64,000 nt of DNA from Pegoplata infirma (lineage: Eukaryota > Arthropoda > Insecta > Diptera > Anthomyiidae), in contig OY992536.1 in NCBI GenBank assembly GCA_963921195.1, positions 91,617,007-91,681,006 on the forward strand, in the 5' to 3' direction. The notes below the pieces were generated by a model. That model ran no database searches and was not told where the DNA came from. It worked only from the letters and a program-made list of their open reading frames with translations. The translations under genes were made by a program, and so were the position numbers. How positions within the stretch are numbered: the stretch's first letter is position 1; every line of letters starts with the position of its first letter. Positions 58,312 through 64,000 of the stretch are shown in pieces.

Positions 58312-59512
58312 GTATGAGAGTATTCTCACTTTGTCATCCCGTGTATAACGCATCAAAATATCGCTCTAGCACCCCATAAAGTATATATGTTTATGATCAG
58401 TGATCGATTCTAAAAGGGAAGTATCTCAACCCTTATGAACCGATTTGCCTGAAACTTAAAATATATATTAAGGAGACGATTTTAAGGTTGGGGTGTCTCG
58501 GCTTATCGGCCATATCGGTGTTTAAAAATTTCGTTGTTCCCTTGTGAAACCATGTGGACCTTCGGGAAAATTTTGATAACTTCCGAACTAACGGGAATAT
58601 CGTCTAGGGCAAAAATACGGGTCGACTTAAATTTAGTAAAGATTACTTCTTATCCATATGGATATCGTAGGTCTATGTCTTCATATAAGTACCCCCCAAA
58701 ATTTACACATTTTCCTGAAAAAAATATTTAAAGAAGCCGAATTGAATAGGCATTAAAAAACCTTTCTTCTCATATGCATACATCATATAGTTTCTTAAAA
58801 AGAAATGGCTGAAAAATCCAGAAAACGATTTTTTAGCAATTTTTTGACCCATGTTTTGAACCCCTAAATCCCCGATATGGCCGATAAGCCGAGACACCCC
58901 AACCTTAGAATTGTCTCTTTGATATATATTTTAAGTTTCAGGCAAATCGGTTCATAAGGGTTGAAATACTTCCCTTGTAAGACATTCTAGCGATGTCCGT
59001 CCGTCTGTTGGTAACACGATGAAGTACAAAATAAAAGAGCTAGACTCCCGACATTTGGCACGAATATGTCTTATGTTCCTAGGTAAGCTAAGTTCGTAAA
59101 TGAGCAAAATCGGACCAGGGGGGAAAAAGTTCCCCCTTGAAGAACTAAACCAACCCATTAAAAATACCACTTTTGTACATGATTTTTTTGTGTTTTTGTT
59201 TAACAAATGTAACATTTTTATGCTACAAGAAGTTCAAAGTTCAAATGTCATTTTTTCGGTCCGGTCCTCCTTTATGGGCGTGGAATACATTTTTTTTTAA
59301 ATAATGATAAACTTGTATTTCTTTAGTGCAAAAAGCATAAGAATGAATTTTTTAACACATATTCGTAAGGAAATTTGCCCCCCCCACAATTACCCCTTCC
59401 GACCCCCCCCCCCCCCCCCCTCCAAAAAAAAAAAAGATGCCACTGCAATTTTTTTTTGGCATGTTGGAGAGTATAAAAGATTCGGCACAGCCGAATTTAA
59501 CTATCGTACTTG
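58312..59512 (+). mobile_element. mini-me/DINE-1-like repeat, type D, full length with Harbinger-like insert
   Basis: Decayed start, core ACCCCATAAAGTATATATGT, then after the insert at 58,414-58,977 the GATGTCCGTCCGTCTG microsatellite. The body has GGCACGAATATGTCTTATGT and AAGTTCCCCCTTGAAGAAC. 3' end TTCGGCACAGCCGAA hairpin and TACTTG. A C-run (59,403-59,420) and an A-run lie near the 3' end. Confidence 0.8.
58414..58977. mobile_element. Harbinger-like element with TAA duplication, ~105-bp TIRs
   Basis: Ends AAGGGAAGTATCTCAACCC and (complement) CAAGGGAAGTATTTCAACCC. TAA at 58,411-58,413 and 58,978-58,980. The TIRs extend inward about 105 bp through GGTTGGGGTGTCTCGGCTTA. 3-bp TWA duplications are typical of PIF/Harbinger. 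No transposase. Confidence 0.85.
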
Positions 59513-59529
59513 TTTTCATTCATTTTTAC

Positions 59530-59680
59530 CAACAAATTCGAAAAAAAAATAACATACGAAAACATTAAAAATTAATGATAGTTCTGGTATTTTTACCAAC
59601 AAATTCCAAAAAAATAATCTACAAAAACATTAAAAATTAAAGATTTCGTAGGTTATTTTTTACAATTTTCTATTGAAATA
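59530..59680. repeat. Direct repeat of ~72 bp
   Basis: TTTTTACCAACAAATTC and ACATTAAAAATTAA(T/A)GAT occur twice in succession between the mini-me end and the SINE. Confidence 0.6.
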
Positions 59681-59699
59681 TTTTTTTTTTTTAATTTTT

Positions 59700-59785
59700 A
59701 ATAAAATTTTGGGGAATCGATCCCGCAATCAACTACATTCTGGCCAGACACTCTACCCATCGAGCCAAAGTCACTTGATACAAAC
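59700..59785 (-). mobile_element. tRNA-related sequence (SINE head or tRNA relic)
   Basis: On the minus strand, TGGCTCGATGGGTAGAGTG contains an A-box-like start, and GGATCGATTCC (complement of 59,713-59,723) is one change from the B-box consensus GGTTCGATTCC. The spacing is tRNA-like. The stretch between does not give me a confident cloverleaf, so I call a SINE head or pseudogene, not a functional tRNA. Confidence 0.6.
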
Positions 59786-59789
59786 ATGT

Positions 59790-60120
59790 TTGCATATTTC
59801 TATAAATAATTTTTTGAATTTTTTTCTACAAAAAAATAACCTACTTGTGTAGGTTAAAACTAATGATATCTCATTAAAAAATACCAACAATTAAAAAAAA
59901 AATTACTACACAAATCATTTAAAATTTAAAGAATAATCAGTAGTTTTTACTTACGGAACAAAAATAATTGACTTTAAAAATTAAATGTTAATGAAAGACT
60001 TTATATTTTATTGTGTTATTTTTGAAACAAAGGACAGAAGTAGTCATTAATAAGAACATCAAACAAATGTTTTTTCTTTTAAAAACGACTAACCGTAAAA
60101 CTTTTTAAATAAACTACAAA
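59790..60120. other. AT-rich spacer
   Basis: Nothing recognised. Confidence 0.45.
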
Positions 60121-60141
60121 CAGTGTACCCTCTATCACTAA

Positions 60142-60716
60142 CAAGGGAAGTCTCCCTGGTGTCACCCTCCGATCTTCATGAAATTTGGATATATTGTTAA
60201 GAACGAAAATTAATTCGACATGTATTTTTTTTAGCGGCCCAAACTCATTTTTAGGGGGAGTCGATTTGTATGGGAGGATATTGACCTATTTAAACAAAAT
60301 TAATATAGGCATGTGTGGTATCAGATTAAAGGTATTAAAAATATCTATCTCGTGGTGCTAACAAGGGGCCAAAGAAGTTAATATTTTTGACTTATTAAGA
60401 AAAATGTCCTAAAATTGTGGTATTTTACTCAATATGACGAAAAGTTGTGCATGTTAGGACACGTTCTTAGCACACGTAGATAAGTTTTCCAAAGACCTTT
60501 AATTTGGTATGTAACATGACTAGGTTTGTTTGCAAAATATAGGAGATAAACGAAAAAAACTGAAAAATGGCCTTGTCTTTCCCCCTTCTTTTTACCCCCT
60601 AAATATGAATTTGGGCCGCTAAAAAAAAAAAATACATGTCCTTTTATTTTTTCTGATCTACAAAATAAAACCAATTCCATAAAGATCCGCGGGTGACACT
60701 AGGGAGACTTCCCTTG
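60142..60716. mobile_element. Harbinger-like element with TAA duplication
   Basis: Ends CAAGGGAAGTCTCCCTGGTG and (complement) CAAGGGAAGTCTCCCTAGTG, with TAA at 60,139-60,141 and 60,717-60,719. TIRs of about 30-40 bp continue into TCACCC(T)CCGATCTTCATG. It split a small mini-me terminus (TACCCTCTATCACTA / GTAGAGGGTATA). The interior frame on the minus strand (60,429-60,680) has no recognised domain. Confidence 0.88.
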
Positions 60717-60845
60717 TAAGTAGAGGGTATACAAAAATCAAATAAACTTTAAAAAAATCCGAAAATTAAAAAAAAAATTGAGGTAAAAATTCAAAACTTC
60801 AAAAATTACAATAAATAGAAAAATCAAAAATGCTAAAAACAACTC

Positions 60846-61524
60846 AAACAAGTAAGAGTGTTAAATTCGTCTGTGCCGAATCTTTTATACCCTCCAACAC
60901 GTTTAAAATAAAAAAAAAAAAAATCGCAGGGGCGTCTTTTTTTTTTGGCTGTGGGGGGAGGGGGGTCGGAGGAGTTGGTGGGGGACACCTGTACCCCCCT
61001 AAATTTGTTTACAAATTATTTGTTTATGATATTTACGCTAAAGTAATAAATTTTTATCGTTATTTTGAATTAATTTATATAACCATTCTCCCAAAGGGGG
61101 GCGGCCTGAAAAAATCAAATTTTCTAACCCCTTTGGTCCAAGCGCAGGTCTATGAACATAATATGGCATACAAATGTTACATTTGTTGAGCAAAAATTAA
61201 AAAAAACTCGTAAGAATATCGTATTCTTTAGGGGTCGTTTTAGTTCTTCAAGGGGGAACTTTTTTCGCCCTGGTCCGATTTTGCCCATCTTCAAACTTAA
61301 CCTTACCAGTAACATAAGAGATATTCTTGCCCAATTTCAGGGGTCTAGCTCTTTTGGTTTGGACTGCATCGTTATTTCTACAGACGGAGGGACGGACGGA
61401 CATCGCTAGAATGTCTTAGATTCTATCATGGATCAATATTATATATACTTTGTGGGGTCCCAGGCCGATATTTCGATATGTTACACATGGAATGACAAAG
61501 TGAGTGTGGTTGGAGGGTATAAAA
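60846..61524 (-). mobile_element. mini-me/DINE-1-like repeat, type D, minus strand
   Basis: Minus-strand start at about 61,524 (ATACCCTCC). Core, GTCC microsatellite at 61,380-61,402, AAGTTCCCCCTTGAAGAAC, a G-rich patch at 60,952-60,990, and 3' hairpin ATTCGGCACAGACGAAT with a CTTACTTG tail at 60,846. Candidate frames here on both strands are translated repeat. Confidence 0.82.
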
Positions 61525-61678
61525 AGTTTAGAAAAACTTAAGTAAAATCCAGAACAATTTTGGAAATAAAAAAATTACAGAAAAAAATAATAGTTGTGAA
61601 AAGTTCTTAAACAATTTAGGCAAATCCAAAAAACTCAAAAAAATAATTTACAGGATTTTAAAAAAAGTTAAATATTAA

Positions 61679-61793
61679 GGCCTTTATTCATAATACTTAA
61701 AGTGTACTTAAAGTAGGTTTATTTGACAAATATTCATGCAATATCAGTCAAATAAACCTACATTAGATTTAATTTACTCATTATGAATAGCCC
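61679..61793. mobile_element. 115-bp MITE with ~45-bp inverted arms
   Basis: CCTTTATTCATAATACTTAA and GTAGGTTTATTTGAC on the left are mirrored by GTCAAATAAACCTAC and ATTATGAATAGCCC on the right. TTAA precedes the left end. The target duplication is unclear. Confidence 0.7.
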
Positions 61794-61804
61794 AGTAAAA
61801 ATAT

Positions 61805-61920
61805 AACAAGTAAAAAAGTTAAATTCGACTTGGCCGAATCCATGGAAACCCGCCACAATGCGCTTTTGAAGTGGTAAAAAATTTTTTATTTTGAGAAAAA
61901 AACTTTTTTTTTTGAATTTT
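61805..61920 (-). mobile_element. mini-me type A 3' end only
   Basis: AACAAGTAAAAAAGTTAAAT then TCGACTTGGCCGAAT, followed by the type A 3' body. Truncated where element E half copy begins. Confidence 0.75.
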
Positions 61921-62091
61921 TGACAATGGGATCTGACAAATCCCGAAATATGTGTCGATTAAGTATTGCAAAAAATTACCAACATAAACAAATTTAAAGC
62001 AGAAAAATAATTTTCTTGAAATTATGCTATGAGTATATCATAGTTTAGTAAAGGAAATAATGACCTCGAGCTAGAATAAACCTACTCAAAA
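61921..62091. mobile_element. Half copy of element E
   Basis: Matches one arm of E: GGGATCTGACAAATCCCGAA, AAAAAATTACCAACATAAAC, then AATAATGACCTCGAGCTAGA and CCTACTC. The other arm is absent. Confidence 0.8.
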
Positions 62092-62803
62092 TATTTTTGA
62101 AAAAAATTTACTAAATTTTTTTGGACTGTAAATATTTTTTTTTTTTTTGACATTTGATATTTTATTTAACAATACAGTTTGTCAATACAATTAAATTGTT
62201 TGTTAATACAAAAAAAGTTTTAATTAAAAACGAACTAACAATACAAAATTTTTCTGTGTAATATTGATCCAACTAAAAACTTTGTTAAATTATACTCTAA
62301 TTTTTGATAATTTTTGTTTTTATTTTTTTTTTTATAAATCAATACATTAATCAGTTTTTTTAACAACATAATTAGACAATTTTTGATCAGCCACATGTTA
62401 TAAATAACCTATTTAAGCTTTTGAATTCATATAAAAAATTCCCAAATATTTTATTAACAATTCACCACAATCGCTTTATATTTTTTAAAAACTATTTCAA
62501 CAATTGTCAATTGTTATTTTTGTAAATATTTCAACGTCTTGTCAATTTAAACGGCTTAGCCGGCTTTAAATACTATTATGGCCAAGTTAAACAATACTTG
62601 TATATTGTTTAGAAATTCAACAATAATATTAACAATAAAAAAAATAAAAGAAAAAATAAAATCAAATATTTTTTTTTAAAAAAAAAATGCCTATGGCGCT
62701 AAAACTCATAACTCATTTTGTATACATGACAATCAGTAGTAGTTGACGTCGAGTTTAAATGTGGCAGAGAATTCCCGAGTAAAAAAGTTTTATATATAAT
62801 TAT
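62092..62803. other. AT-rich interval, nothing recognised
   Basis: No gene, tRNA box or paired terminal repeat. It ends at the ATAATTAT duplication of the next element. Confidence 0.5.
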
Positions 62804-63912
62804 TAGAGTGTCCCTTATTTTGGAAATGTTGGAAATCTTGAGACGGTACCCGCTCATTTTTTTCCTTTTGACTTAAAAATAACTCAGGAAAAATTTTACG
62901 CCCCTAGGACCACGCCTTCCCTACGCGACGGGCCCTTAAAGAGCGGGGCCTAAAAAATCATTTTTCCATACAAACCAAAAAATTTTTTTTTTGATTTTTA
63001 ATTTTTTTGTTATTATTTATTATATTACTTGGTTTGCTTATTCACAACAAAAAATTTGATTTTGGTGGGATAAGTCTTTCAGCGCTAAAAAATTTTTCGC
63101 AAAAAAAATTTTTGAGCCGCCGGGGTCCTACAGTAAAAAATTTTTAAAAAATATTTTTTTTAGTTTTGACCAGCAACGGTTTTAGCTGCTATGTTGCTTT
63201 AAATGATATATATTCATAAAAAAATAGTTTTTGTATCTGTGACATCTTAATCGTGTTCTAAAAAAGGGTAAAAAATGCATTGATGATTTTTTTCGATACA
63301 CGATAAAAATGTCACAAATATGAATAATATTTTTTTTGGAATATATATCATTAAAAACAACATAAAAACTAAAACCATTGCTTTTCAAAACTAAAAAAAA
63401 ATATTTTTTAAAAATTTTTTACCGTAGGATTCCTACGGCTCAAAATTTTTTTTTTCGAAAAAGATAAAGATGTCACAGATATGAATAATTTTTTTTTTGG
63501 AATATATATCATTTAAAGCAACATAGCAACTAAAACCGTTGCTGGTCAAAACTAAAAAAAAATATTTTTTAAAAATTTTTTACTGTAGGACCCCGGCCGC
63601 CCAAATTTTTTTTTTGCGAAAAATTTTTTAGCGCTGAAAGACTTATCCTTCCAAAATCAAATTTTTTGTCGTGAATAAGCAAACCAAGTAATATAATAAT
63701 TAATAACAAAAAAATTAAAAATAAAAAAAAAATTTTTTTGGTTTGTATGGAAAAATGATTTTTTAGGCCCCGCTCTTTAAGGCCCCGTCGCGTAGGGAAG
63801 GCGTGGTCCTAGGGGCGTAAAATTTTTCCTGAGTTATTTTTAAGTCAAAAGGAAAAAAATGAGCGGGTACCGTCTCAAGATTTCCAACATTTCCAAAATA
63901 AGGGACACTCTA
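62804..63912. mobile_element. 1.1-kb fold-back element with 8-bp duplication ATAATTAT
   Basis: TIR TAGAGTGTCCCTTATTTTGG and its exact complement at the right edge, duplication ATAATTAT at 62,796-62,803 and 63,913-63,920. The arms are nearly complementary for about 450 bp each (for example GGTACCCGCTC, CCTAGGACCACGCCTTCC-type phrase and TAGGCCCCGCTCTTTAA on the right against the left). The right half has an extra, diverged copy of the inner arm (63,290-63,440). 8-bp duplication suggests a hAT relative. No coding frame. Confidence 0.92.
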
Positions 63913-64000
63913 ATAATTATATATAATAATATATAATTTGATAAAATTATTTATAATTATACATATAAGATTATATAAAGGTTTCAGCTTTCAAGAATTT

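Noticed and set aside
59304..59552. 82-codon frame with a proline run
   Set aside because: The proline run is the C homopolymer at 59,403-59,420 inside a mini-me copy.

Overview
The window looks like nuclear DNA of a brachyceran (probably calyptrate) fly. The basis is its very high AT content, the abundance of Helitron-derived mini-me/DINE-1-type repeats carrying GTCY microsatellites, the tRNA-derived SINEs, and the decayed RNase H-bearing and Jockey/CR1-type non-LTR retrotransposons. I recognise no host protein-coding exon, rRNA or functional tRNA. Nearly every open frame is a chance frame or a translated repeat. The exceptions are one intact 202-codon frame inside a terminal-inverted-repeat (TIR) transposon and several broken retrotransposon frames. 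A zero-length-exon (ratchet) splice motif on the + strand at about 49,684, together with the absence of exons, suggests that the window may lie within a very long intron.

Layout. 1-5,330: mini-me copies and a TA-flanked CACTCAAA-ended element that carries a hAT-like, CACGTG-rich insertion. 5,770-12,790: two oppositely oriented arrays of a Helitron-like family with ~147-bp internal repeats. The first contains a 52-copy, 16-bp tandem array. The pair is peppered with small insertions: an RTE-type 3' end, a SINE, two hAT-like CACGTG-rich elements and CCCAGCAAAA MITEs. 14,900-24,350: a graveyard of non-LTR retrotransposons on both strands (RNase H, RT motifs, C-terminal Cys/His segments), cut by hAT-like MITEs with clean 8-bp target duplications. 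25,800-27,740: mini-me fragments and a transposon relic. 27,745-30,788: a 3.0-kb transposon with ~390-bp TIRs, an 8-bp duplication and the only intact frame. 31,486-31,980: a pogo/mariner-like MITE. 33,534-43,682: a Russian-doll locus at least four insertions deep. 44,690-47,560 and 51,480-56,080: diverged tandem arrays built around GGCGCCCA; the first contains near-perfect matches to a tRNA-Lys primer-binding site. 50,054-55,736: recent duplications with near-perfect identity. 56,084-64,000: a palindromic element, mini-me copies carrying Harbinger-like insertions, a tRNA-derived SINE, and a 1.1-kb fold-back element with an 8-bp target duplication.

How it fits together: relative ages can be read from which element interrupts which. 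Retrotransposon J is older than the K cluster and the CCCAGCAAAA MITE inside it. Element L is older than the hAT-like insertion at 16,999. Element H is older than mini-me/E, which is older than F, which is older than G. The 27,745 transposon is older than the TA-flanked MITE inside its left TIR. No pathway or operon is encoded here. All coordinates of repeat edges without a stated target duplication are approximate.
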